Below, in pieces: positions 56,225 through 64,000 of a stretch of 64,000 bases of DNA (positions are counted from its first letter, which is position 1; every line of letters starts with the position of its first letter). Made by a program: the position numbers and the translations under genes. The notes below the pieces were generated by a model, which had not been told where the DNA came from, searched no databases, and saw nothing but the letters and a program-made list of their open reading frames with translations. Source of the DNA: Nitrosomonas sp. sh817 (GTDB lineage: Bacteria > Pseudomonadota > Gammaproteobacteria > Burkholderiales > Nitrosomonadaceae); contig NZ_CP133083.1 of the NCBI RefSeq assembly GCF_030908545.1, forward strand, positions 1,054,001-1,118,000, written 5' to 3'.

Positions 56225-57719
56225 GCAAGGTTTCCTAAATAAAACGAACATATCGGCAGATTCTGATAATAAAAAGATATTCTATATCATCGTTTTAGCA
56301 AGCGTGCTAATAGCGATGATATTTGGACTATTTGCAGTAACTGCAAACCCAATAATTATCAGTCTTGCAGTTGCTCTTGTTGTCGGTACTTTTCTTTTGA
56401 CGAAGCCGATTTGGATGATCTGGTTGCTGTTAGCATCGGGCTTATTGGTAGTCGGGATGCTCCCGCTTTATCTAGACTTTCTTGCATCTAAAGCTGCGTG
56501 GGGAGTTTCAATACTCGGCTTTATTCTTTTATTTCTGACATTCTTCAAAATTACTACTTTTCCAAGAGTTGTTAGAGCTACTCCAACTTTCATTTGGTTT
56601 GTTCTTTTTTTTCTGATCTATGCAATTATAAACTCGCTGCTTCAATGGCATACAGCATTTGAATTTCTAGGTGGAGTGAAGCGTTATTTTCAGATGTATG
56701 GACTGGTGTTTATGTTGTGTTGGTATAATTTTGATGAGCGCGATATTCAACGTTGGCAGGTATTTCTATTAATAGTTGCCATATTACAGCTGCCTACAGC
56801 AGTGTATGAGCTTCTAGTTTTTGCTCCATTATTAGCTAGTACATGGGGAGTGGCTGCTGTTGATTTGGTTGCAGGGACTTTTGGTGCACAAAAAGATGGT
56901 GGAGGGGCCAACGCAGAGATGTGTCTTTTTCTGATCATCATGATGGCGTTCCTGCTCGCGAGGCATAAAGAGAAGATATTATCTTTTAAACAACTTGCGA
57001 TATTTTTACCTATCCTGATATCACCTTTGTTTTTAGGTGAAACTAAAGCAGTTATTGTAATGCTACCATTAATGTTTTTAGTACTTTATCGGCATGAAAT
57101 TTTCACGCGCTTTCATTATTGGTTGATTGGATTTATTTCGGCAATTTTACTTGCCATTGCTATCGGGTATTATTATCTGAGTCTAAGCCCCAGGCCTGTT
57201 GAACAGCAGATAGCTGAGACGATTGAATACAACTTTAAAAGTAAAGGTTATGGCGGACAGCATTTGAATCGTACGACTGTTCTAACGTTCTGGGCTGAAA
57301 AACAAGGTGCTCACGACCCGGTTTCTTTTTTGTTCGGAAATGGCATTGGTAGCTCTCATTCTGGCGCCCGAGGGCATGTTGCTAAGCTTTATCCTGGATA
57401 TGGTATCGGATTGACATCTGCCTCAACACTACTTTGGGACCTTGGCATAGTAGGATTAAGCTTGTTCATTGCTATTTTATTCTTTGCCTGGAGCTGCACA
57501 CGGACATTATGGAAAGAATCTAACATACCGTCAGTGAGAGCGGATGCGATTGCTATCCAATCAGCATTAGCATTGTTTGGATTTCATATTCTTTATCGCG
57601 ATTCATTGCTTGATTTACCATCGATACAGATTGTGCTTACGGGATTACTTGGCTATTTGGCTTGGATGCATCGCAGGCATTATTTTTCTATTCATGGGAA
57701 TAAAGGGCGACCTGCATAA
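56214..57719 (+). CDS. O-antigen ligase/polymerase-like membrane protein
   Basis: 501 residues with about 10-12 membrane helices; the start is TTG at 56214 or GTG at 56217 (GGAAG 5 bases ahead of the latter). A large loop between helices (about 330-385, with SPRPVEQQIAETIEYNFKSK and NGIGSSHSGARGHVAKLYP) fits the Wzy/O-antigen ligase families. It would polymerise or ligate repeat units. Sequence-only assignment by topology. Confidence 0.75.
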   Translation: MVYKQGFLNKTNISADSDNKKIFYIIVLASVLIAMIFGLFAVTANPIIISLAVALVVGTFLLTKPIWMIWLLLASGLLVVGMLPLYLDFLASKAAWGVSILGFILLFLTFFKITTFPRVVRATPTFIWFVLFFLIYAIINSLLQWHTAFEFLGGVKRYFQMYGLVFMLCWYNFDERDIQRWQVFLLIVAILQLPTAVYELLVFAPLLASTWGVAAVDLVAGTFGAQKDGGGANAEMCLFLIIMMAFLLARHKEKILSFKQLAIFLPILISPLFLGETKAVIVMLPLMFLVLYRHEIFTRFHYWLIGFISAILLAIAIGYYYLSLSPRPVEQQIAETIEYNFKSKGYGGQHLNRTTVLTFWAEKQGAHDPVSFLFGNGIGSSHSGARGHVAKLYPGYGIGLTSASTLLWDLGIVGLSLFIAILFFAWSCTRTLWKESNIPSVRADAIAIQSALALFGFHILYRDSLLDLPSIQIVLTGLLGYLAWMHRRHYFSIHGNKGRPA

Positions 57720-57987
57720 ATATACAAAAGGTTGCGGAGGGAAGTTCCATGACGAAATTAATCTTTGGTATCCGGGTTTAAGATTCTGATTTTTATTATA
57801 AGATCGATGATTTATTTCAGTATCCGACAAATTTGATATCGATAGTAACAGCAGGATGACGAGTCGGGTATCCTAGATTCAAGAAAAAACTAATATTATG
57901 CGATTTTTTTAGCAATCCTTGATATGGCAAGGAGAGCTTGATCGGAATCTTGACTAAGAGTAATCAAGCAAAATATGGAGTAACACG

Positions 57988-59325
57988 TTGGATATCAAAG
58001 AAGTTATCGAGAATGGTTTTTGTATCGGTTGCGGAGTTTGTCGGGGGGTTGATCAAACTATTAAGATAAATCTGAACGACTTTGGAGAATATGTTGCCGA
58101 TTTCAAAGATTCCAATCCGGATAAAATTGCTAAAGCTTCTGAAGTCTGTCCTTTTGCTTCTAACTCGAATGAGACTGTGTTGGCAGAAGAATTTTTTTTC
58201 GGGCAATTACAGCATGATTCGATCGGTCGTTACTTAGGTTTATTTGCAGGTTATTCATTAAATGATAGGAACGCTGGTTCATCGGGGGGGATAATAACAT
58301 TTATAATTAATGAATTATTTGAGAATAAGAAGATTGACTACGCGATTCTTGTTCGTCCGCATATAGCTAATAATGTTAGAAATATCGATTTTTCTTTTGA
58401 TGTTATTTCATCGAAGCTCGATGTTAGTTCTGGTTCTACCTCTTTTTATTATCCTGTAACGTATTCAGAGGTACTCGAATTTATAGCAAAAAATCCGGGT
58501 AGATATGCGATAACAGGTATCCCATGTTTTCACAAAGCAATTCGCTTGCTTAAACGACAAAATCCGCTTTATCGAGATCGTATTCAATACCAATTAGGCC
58601 TGGTTTGTGGTCAATTGAAAAGTACCCTTTATTTTGAATATTTACTCCGCCGTGCTGAAGTGCCAATTGGTAAAGTTGAATCAGCCTGCTTTCGAAGGAA
58701 AGATTTTAGGAATCGCGCAGATGAATATTTTTTTGAGGCTGCTACCAGAGATTCAAACGAAAAGCAACATACTTACCGAATCAGTAACAGGAAAATTGGC
58801 ATAAATTGGGGGATGGGTTTGTTTAAACCTAAGGCATGTGACTATTGCGATGATGTATTTGCTGAAACTGCCGATATTGCTGTAATGGATGGCTGGTTGC
58901 CTCAGTATATTAATGACGGGAGAGGCACTAGTTTGATGGTAATTCGAGATAAGTATCTGTACGACATGATAATTGATGGCGAAAAAAACGGTAAATTGCA
59001 TCTGCAAGAAATTGGGACTGATGAAATAGTTAAATCTCAGCAAGGTGGATTGAATCATCGGAGAAAAGGCTTGGCTTATCGGTTACATTTGTCGAAAGGG
59101 GTGGTACCGTCCAAGCGCGTCAAACCTTCATCGAAGTTTTCGTTATCGTTTAAATCTGAACAAATTCTCAGGCTTATTCTCCGTAAGACAAGCAGACAGG
59201 CGATGGCTTTACAAACGAGAATTGGGTCAGGGCTACTGATTTTTAATTTAATAATGGCCCCATTGTTTTTTATTTATCGATTCTTACAGAAATTTCAACG
59301 TTTAGTAAAAGCGATATCTTCCTGA
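57988..59325 (+). CDS. FrhB/FdhB-family (coenzyme F420 hydrogenase beta-type) protein
   Basis: 445 residues; TTG start at 57988 with GGAG 8-9 bases ahead. N-terminal iron-sulfur motif CIGCGVC at about 12-18 and another Cys (SEVCPF) about 35 residues later, then the FrhB N- and C-terminal domains (NAGSSGGIITFIINELFENK, GIPCFHKAIRL, LGLVCGQLKS and CDYCDDVFAETADIAVMDGW). Family members use flavin and iron-sulfur clusters and frequently accompany polysaccharide pyruvyl transferases in EPS loci, as here. Confidence 0.85.
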   Translation: MDIKEVIENGFCIGCGVCRGVDQTIKINLNDFGEYVADFKDSNPDKIAKASEVCPFASNSNETVLAEEFFFGQLQHDSIGRYLGLFAGYSLNDRNAGSSGGIITFIINELFENKKIDYAILVRPHIANNVRNIDFSFDVISSKLDVSSGSTSFYYPVTYSEVLEFIAKNPGRYAITGIPCFHKAIRLLKRQNPLYRDRIQYQLGLVCGQLKSTLYFEYLLRRAEVPIGKVESACFRRKDFRNRADEYFFEAATRDSNEKQHTYRISNRKIGINWGMGLFKPKACDYCDDVFAETADIAVMDGWLPQYINDGRGTSLMVIRDKYLYDMIIDGEKNGKLHLQEIGTDEIVKSQQGGLNHRRKGLAYRLHLSKGVVPSKRVKPSSKFSLSFKSEQILRLILRKTSRQAMALQTRIGSGLLIFNLIMAPLFFIYRFLQKFQRLVKAISS

Positions 59326-59428
59326 TGGATTGACTATTTCGTAGAGACTTTTGCACGGTCACCTGCCTGGAGTACTGGATCGGATGAAATAATTGTGTTT
59401 TAGAACAACAGCATTGAAGTGGTGGATA

Positions 59429-59972
59429 TGAATTTCTCGGAATACGTTGTAACCCGACGCACCCGAAAAGGGAATTTCTTGAAGGAAATTGATTAGTCGA
59501 TAGACTGGAGCTCAATAGCGAAAGGGATCGCAGTTCATGACGCCCCGGTATCGGATGCAGCAGATCGCCCGGTCTATCCGCAATTGCTGTTGTTCAAGAT
59601 GTTGCTGGCAGGAATCTGGAACGATGGTTTAAGCGATGAGTCGCTGGAAGGCGATATACCTGATGATTCCGTGCCGTTACGCTTTCGAACTCGGCTGACG
59701 GCGTCGGGCTCTGGGAATGATTGTTAGCGCACGACATTACGATTAAATAAGGCTGCCATGTTGATGCGGGCATTACACGAAATCCGCGCAAGCCCAGAAA
59801 ACCAAACCTGCTTACGAAGTCGTGAGTGATCGGGAAGAGCAGGACGATGAAGCGGATGCTCAGATAGCAATGCAGCAAGTCATTGAAGTGATCCAGCCCG
59901 CTATGTCGTGGAGCGCACTTTTGGTGGCTAGACACGTTGGTTCAATTTCTTTGCTTCTGGCAATTATTGGGT
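59429..59972 (+). pseudogene. IS5-family transposase remnant
   Basis: One frame from 59429 reads TRRTRKGNFLKEID, an in-frame TAG, then PVYPQLLLFKMLLAGIWNDG and SDESLEGDIPDDSVPLRFRT, the N-terminal part of an IS5-group transposase. After deletions and frame changes, DAGITRNPRKPRKP and VERTFGG (near 59920) match the C-terminal half. No inverted repeat ends were seen. It lies between the FrhB-like and pyruvyl transferase genes, and differs from the IS5 element at 14472. The remainder of the 59326-60013 gap shows no gene. Confidence 0.7.
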
Positions 59973-60013
59973 AGCTAATTAATCTTCAACGTAATAGTTC
60001 AATTGGAACTGGA

Positions 60014-61264
60014 ATGACAAATAGATATTATTTTCTTGGTCACGAGACTTTATCAAATCGTGGATGCGAAGCTTTGGTGCGCGGAATTTCAAGTATTATT
60101 TATGAACGATCGCCTGATGCAGAATTTCTTGTGCCAAGTTTTAATGTTGAAAATGATAGCAAGCAATGGGTAGCCGAAAATGAACATCAAGTAAGTTTTA
60201 TTTCGGCGTATAAGATGCCTCTATACGTAAGAATTTGGGGCAAGCTGAATAGAACGGCACCTCAATTAAGTCGCTTATATTTTCCTTCACCTTCGATACC
60301 GAAAGATATTCAGCAGCATTTGAACGATACAACCGCTGGTATTCTAACCGGTGGTGACGTACTTTCCTTGGAATACGGAATCCCCTCACTTCTTAAGTTT
60401 CTGGGGCAAGCAGAAAGTTATATGGCAGGCGGTCGTTCAGTGTTTCTATGGGCTGCTTCGGTTGGGCCATTTAGCTCTCAGCCAGATATAGAGAAATATG
60501 TGGTGAAGAAATTAACTGCATATGCTGGAATTTCTGTGCGGGAGACATCAAGTTATAACTATCTAAATCAGCTTGGACTTGATAATGTAAAATTGGTCGC
60601 CGATCCAGCTTTTGTGATGAAACCTGATCCTTGGGATACTTCGATTGCACTGCCTGATGAGCATGGCGAGGGATTGTTGGGGATTAACATCAGTCCACTG
60701 ATTAAAAGTTTTCGAGGCAATCAATCGCATGTTTTAGAGATGGAAAAAGCAGTCGTTGATTTTTTGCGAGATGTGATTAAGCGTACCAACTTTTCGATTG
60801 TATTGATACCGCATGTGGATAGTATTGATGGTAGCGACTGGAACAGTGACTACTGCTATATGCTGCATTTAATGAAACAATTAGATTTGCCGCAAGATAT
60901 GTTGGTAGCCAGAATTTGTCTTGCGCCGCGCAGGATGAACGCAGTGCAGACTAAATTCTTAATTTCACAATGTAGATTTTTTATTGGCGCTCGGACTCAT
61001 GCCACTATTGCGGCGTGGTCAACTAGTGTACCTACCGTTTCAATTTCCTATAGCATTAAAGCGCTTGGACTAAATACCGATTTGTTCGGAGATCTGAGTT
61101 ATGTACTCGAAACACCCCGGATTTCCAGAAATACCTTGTGGGAATCATTAGAAAAATTGCGTGCGGATGAAGAGAAAATAAAAAATCTACTTCAGCTGAA
61201 GATTCCTCAATGGCAGCAACGGGCCCGAGAAGCTGCAGATCAAGTTCTACCGGCAATTGAGTGA
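60014..61264 (+). CDS. Polysaccharide pyruvyl transferase-family protein
   Basis: 416 residues. Family marks: YYFLGHETLSNRGCEALVRG at the start, ILTGGDVLSLEYG, FLWAASVGPFSS, LLGINISPLIKSF, IVLIPHVDS and the C-terminal RFFIGARTHATIAAWSTSVPT. Transfers pyruvate from PEP to sugars of the polymer, giving charged ketals. Its partner is probably the FrhB-type gene upstream. The IS200-type element begins 124 bases after its stop. Confidence 0.88.
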   Translation: MTNRYYFLGHETLSNRGCEALVRGISSIIYERSPDAEFLVPSFNVENDSKQWVAENEHQVSFISAYKMPLYVRIWGKLNRTAPQLSRLYFPSPSIPKDIQQHLNDTTAGILTGGDVLSLEYGIPSLLKFLGQAESYMAGGRSVFLWAASVGPFSSQPDIEKYVVKKLTAYAGISVRETSSYNYLNQLGLDNVKLVADPAFVMKPDPWDTSIALPDEHGEGLLGINISPLIKSFRGNQSHVLEMEKAVVDFLRDVIKRTNFSIVLIPHVDSIDGSDWNSDYCYMLHLMKQLDLPQDMLVARICLAPRRMNAVQTKFLISQCRFFIGARTHATIAAWSTSVPTVSISYSIKALGLNTDLFGDLSYVLETPRISRNTLWESLEKLRADEEKIKNLLQLKIPQWQQRAREAADQVLPAIE

Positions 61265-61387
61265 TATGTTAAATCGAACAGCATCTATAAGATAACCAGA
61301 TAGAATTTAAAGCTGGCAATCTGCTTAGTCGTAAGTTAGTAGTAATTTTTGATTTACTTCTTGAGTTCTTAATTATCAATCACAAGG

Positions 61388-61969
61388 TTTAAACCACCGG
61401 CGTTAGCCGGTCAGCTTTAGCTGCGACAATACGCCACACGAAAGGAGGTGTGGTATGGAATACAGATATGGCAGTCATACGGTTTTTCAGATTGAGTACC
61501 ACTTTGTGTGGGTAACGAAATATCGCTACAAGGCTCTGAAAGGAGATATGGCGGAGCGAATCCGGGATTTGGTGAGAGAGACATGCGAAGCCTTTGAAAT
61601 CAGGATCGTCAAAGGTGTTGTGAGTAAAGATCATGTGCACATTCTCGTGAGTTGTCCGCCTAACATGGCTCCGAGCGAGATTATGAAGCGAATAAAAGGA
61701 CGGACATCAAGCAAGCTGTTTGAGGAATTTCCGCACCTTAAAAAGAAATACTGGGGGGAGGCATTTTTGGGCAAGGGGGTATTTTTGTGCCACGGTAGGC
61801 CAGATGACGGAGGCAATGATAGAGGAATATTTGGAGCATCATTTTGAGCCTAAGCCGAATGATGATTTTAAAATGGAACCCGATTAGGACGCGTCGTTTA
61901 GGCGACGCGTATCCGGACTTTCAGTCCGTAACTCAAACCCACCGGCTTTAGCCGGTGGTTGTTTAGTAC
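61388..61969 (+). mobile_element. IS200/IS605-family element, copy 1
   Basis: 582 bp. The left end has the hairpin ACCGGC-GTTA-GCCGGT, and the right end has hairpins ACGCGTCG...CGACGCGT, TCCGGACT...AGTCCG and CCACCGGC-TTTA-GCCGGTGG, ending GTTTAGTAC. These subterminal hairpins with no inverted-repeat termini and no target duplication define the family. The left end is preceded by AAGGT, as in copy 2. Its transposase is frameshifted. Confidence 0.85.
61455..61887 (+). pseudogene. tnpA: tnpA (Y1/HUH transposase), frameshifted
   Basis: The frame reads normally from MEYRYGSHTVFQIEYHFVWV through the HUH motif (HVHILVS) and HLKKKYWG, then shifts by +1 in a run of six G bases around 61755; copy 2 has GGGGAA at that spot. 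After the shift the normal C-terminus reads in another frame, including EEYLEHHF, which carries the catalytic Tyr. So the active-site Tyr is out of frame. Confidence 0.85.
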
Positions 61970-62150
61970 TTAATAAGACTTTTTGTCGATGGGAGAAATT
62001 TCTTTATTAGTTTGGCTCGAGATCTAATTTTAAAAAATTAGATTGGAACTAAAAATCATAAGCCTGAATACGATATTCCTACTACTTGATTAAATTTCTT
62101 TATAAAAATAAGTTGAAGATCTTAAATGCAAGATTTAACTGTTGAGATTT

Positions 62151-62728
62151 GTACTAAACAACCACCGGCTAAAGCCGGTGGGTTTGAGTTACGGACTGAA
62201 AGTCCGGATACGCGTCGACTAAACGACGCGTCTTATTCCGGCTCCATTTTAAAATTGTCGTTTGGATTTGGCTCAAAATGATGCTCCAAGTATTGTTTGA
62301 TCATCTCTTCTGTCATCTGACCTACTGTCACGCAGAAATACCCTCGCGCCCAAAAATGCCTTCCCCAGTACCGCTTCTTCAAGTGAGGAAATTCTTCAAA
62401 CAGATAGCTCGATGTTCGTCCTTTTAGCCGCCTCATGATCTCACTCGGAGCCATCTCCGGCGGACAACTCACCAGAATATGCACATGATCCTTACTTACT
62501 ACACCCTGTACAATTCTCATTTCAAATGCTTCACACGTCTGACGAACCAACTCTCGTACTCGTTCTGCTACTTCTCCCTTCAGAATCTTATATCTATACT
62601 TCGTTACCCATACAAAATGATATTCAATCTGATAAACCGTATGACTTCCATATCTATAATCCATGCCACACCTCCTGTGTGGCATATTCTCGCAGCTAAA
62701 GCTGACCGGCTGAAGCCGGTGGTTTTAA
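62151..62728 (-). mobile_element. IS200/IS605-family element, copy 2
   Basis: 578 bp in the opposite orientation to copy 1 and tail-to-tail with it, 181 bases apart. Same hairpins at both ends and the same AAGG flank at the left end. It encodes an intact TnpA. Its left end sits 4 bases before the start codon of the PP-loop gene. Confidence 0.87.
62233..62664 (-). CDS. tnpA: IS200/IS605 transposase TnpA (intact)
   Basis: 143 residues from the ATG at 62664 (AGGAGG 7-8 bases upstream). Complete Y1 transposase: HUH motif HVHILVS, KGRTSSYLFEEFPHLKKRYW and a C-terminal QYLEHHFEPN segment with the catalytic Tyr. It acts on single-stranded DNA to excise and insert the element. It may serve copy 1 in trans, whose own transposase is broken. 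Confidence 0.93.
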   Translation of the reverse strand: MDYRYGSHTVYQIEYHFVWVTKYRYKILKGEVAERVRELVRQTCEAFEMRIVQGVVSKDHVHILVSCPPEMAPSEIMRRLKGRTSSYLFEEFPHLKKRYWGRHFWARGYFCVTVGQMTEEMIKQYLEHHFEPNPNDNFKMEPE

Positions 62729-62732
62729 CCTT

Positions 62733-63977
62733 ATGATGGACAATAAAACTTATATGAAAATTTCTAACCTTAAAACCACGAGTGATGGAAATAATATAAA
62801 GCTTTCAGCAATTGTCGATAGCGAACAATTGGGGAATAAGGAGCTTTGGTTTTCTATTCCTAAGAAATATGAACAAGGTCTGTGCAAAAGTAGAATGGAT
62901 GGTTTTTTAGTGGGTATGCTGTTTCCCGCGATGCGGCATGGGGAAAATATTCATGTCGAAGGCTGCATATCCGCGCAACTATTATCCAATTTAAATCAAT
63001 ACGTAATTCCAATGCTGATGACATTTCTTCCAGCATGTAAGCGGATAATGATAACTGCAGTTGAAACCAGTACGGAGCGCTTCGATTGTTCGGGGGTGGG
63101 GACTGGTTTTTCAGGTGGAGTTGATTCGTTCTGCACATTTTTTGATCATTACGAATTGGAAAATAATACTGAGAATCGGATCAATAGTTTGATTTTTCTA
63201 AACGTGGGTTCCAATGGTCCAGGGCGTACGGATGAGGAATTGATGGCCGCTTACAACAAGTTTTGCAGTCGATATGCGTATCTACGTAAATTTCCAGAAG
63301 AGCTTGGCTTAGATTTTATTCCTTTAGACTCGAATCTGCATTCTTTTCATCCTTGGGGGCACCAATTAACGCATTCATTGACAACAATATCGGCTGTGCT
63401 GGTTATGCAAAATATATATCGAAAATATTTTTATGCCTCGGGCGGGTTATCTTATCTGGAATTATATAAATTTCATGATCTCTTATTGAAGAAAGATACT
63501 GCATTGATTGATCCGATGTTGTTACCGTTACTTTCGACAGAATCATTAGCTTTTGTTTCTGATGGTACACAATTTACACGTGTAGAAAAGATTCTCCGAA
63601 TCATAGATTATGAACCCGTGCAGCGTTATTTAAATGTATGCGTTCATGATAGTGAGTCCCATGAGAATTGTTCGGTATGCAGCAAATGCTGCCGAACACT
63701 GATGACTCTTAATTCGATAGGAAAGCTAGAAACATTTTCTCAATTGTTTGATATCGGAAAATATAAGAAGCGCGCTGAATTCCTATATCTTTGCCAACAG
63801 GTTGTACTTCAGAATAAAGACCCATTTGCACGAAATAGCATTAAGCTGGCAAAAAAGAACAATGTCAAGTTGCCCTCCTTTGTGGTCAGCTATCTTTTAG
63901 TTTTGCTGATTAACTTTACCCGGGCTTGGATTCCGCCAACTATTTCTTCCAAAATTAAATCATTCTTAACAACTTGA
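62733..63977 (+). CDS. PP-loop (adenine nucleotide alpha hydrolase-like) protein in EPS locus
   Basis: 414 residues (the start may instead be the Met at 62754). The P-loop-like motif GFSGGVDSF lies at 125-133, typical of ATP pyrophosphatases such as asparagine synthase and tRNA thiolation enzymes. A Cys group (HENCSVCSKCCRTL, about 314-327) may bind zinc or an iron-sulfur cluster. The C-terminus has a hydrophobic stretch (VSYLLVLLINFTRAW). Function unknown; context suggests polymer modification. IS copy 2 lies directly before the start and may have replaced its promoter. Confidence 0.7.
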   Translation: MMDNKTYMKISNLKTTSDGNNIKLSAIVDSEQLGNKELWFSIPKKYEQGLCKSRMDGFLVGMLFPAMRHGENIHVEGCISAQLLSNLNQYVIPMLMTFLPACKRIMITAVETSTERFDCSGVGTGFSGGVDSFCTFFDHYELENNTENRINSLIFLNVGSNGPGRTDEELMAAYNKFCSRYAYLRKFPEELGLDFIPLDSNLHSFHPWGHQLTHSLTTISAVLVMQNIYRKYFYASGGLSYLELYKFHDLLLKKDTALIDPMLLPLLSTESLAFVSDGTQFTRVEKILRIIDYEPVQRYLNVCVHDSESHENCSVCSKCCRTLMTLNSIGKLETFSQLFDIGKYKKRAEFLYLCQQVVLQNKDPFARNSIKLAKKNNVKLPSFVVSYLLVLLINFTRAWIPPTISSKIKSFLTT

Positions 63978-64000
63978 ATCAGAATTAGGTTATTACATTG

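Noticed and set aside
1-64000. CRISPR array, tRNA or rRNA genes
   Set aside because: No regularly spaced direct repeats, tRNA cloverleaf or rRNA-like sequence was noticed on reading; a tRNAscan/CRISPR search could not be run.

Overview
The window reads as a chromosomal segment of a betaproteobacterial ammonia oxidiser, most likely Nitrosomonas. The strongest pointer is a singleton ammonia monooxygenase subunit C gene (34632-35441, minus strand). It is supported by a Neisseria/Burkholderia-type porin, an exosortase-B exopolysaccharide locus, PEP-CTERM proteins and a dispersed 140-bp element. Roughly the first half (3.5-32 kb) looks richer in G+C than the second half (33-64 kb); this was judged by eye, not computed.

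Layout. 0-12 kb holds housekeeping and envelope genes: an L,D-transpeptidase cut by the window edge, a porin, uvrA coupled to a glycerate 2-kinase, a YajR-like transporter directly followed by ssb, an HDOD protein and a lipoprotein. 12.3-15.8 kb is an accessory island: a decayed IS5-type element, a tyrosinase gene whose stop codon runs into a 64-bp site shaped like an integron attC, and an intact IS5-family element with a CTAG target duplication at the other edge of the presumed cassette. 15.8-29.5 kb holds an MgtE-like transporter group, a RoxA/MauG-like dihaem lipoprotein, a PEP-CTERM protein, a translationally coupled pair of M14-like peptidases, a parvulin, metY and hoxYH of a bidirectional [NiFe] hydrogenase without hoxFU. 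29.7-33.2 kb holds a second PEP-CTERM protein, three tandem tail-collar (microcystin-dependent) proteins and a truncated IS3 element.

33-45 kb holds a multi-PAS histidine kinase and LuxR-type response regulator reading straight into amoC and a small membrane protein, then a YjfB-like gene, a dead ynfA, a DinG/YoaA helicase, an MscS-like protein, exonuclease III and two DUF4124 proteins. 45.8-49.6 kb holds glnA and recQ. 50.3-64 kb is an exopolysaccharide/exosortase locus in the order epsD-epsE-epsF-epsG-xrtB-epsI-polymerase, then an FrhB/FdhB-type protein, a dead IS5 transposase, a polysaccharide pyruvyl transferase, two IS200/IS605 elements in opposite orientation and a PP-loop protein.

How the parts work together. 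XrtB is the likely processor of the two PEP-CTERM proteins encoded 24-34 kb away, and the eps genes would build and export the associated polymer. The kinase-regulator-amoC order suggests signal-controlled expression of the extra AmoC. The most unusual item is the tyrosinase cassette with its attC-like site.
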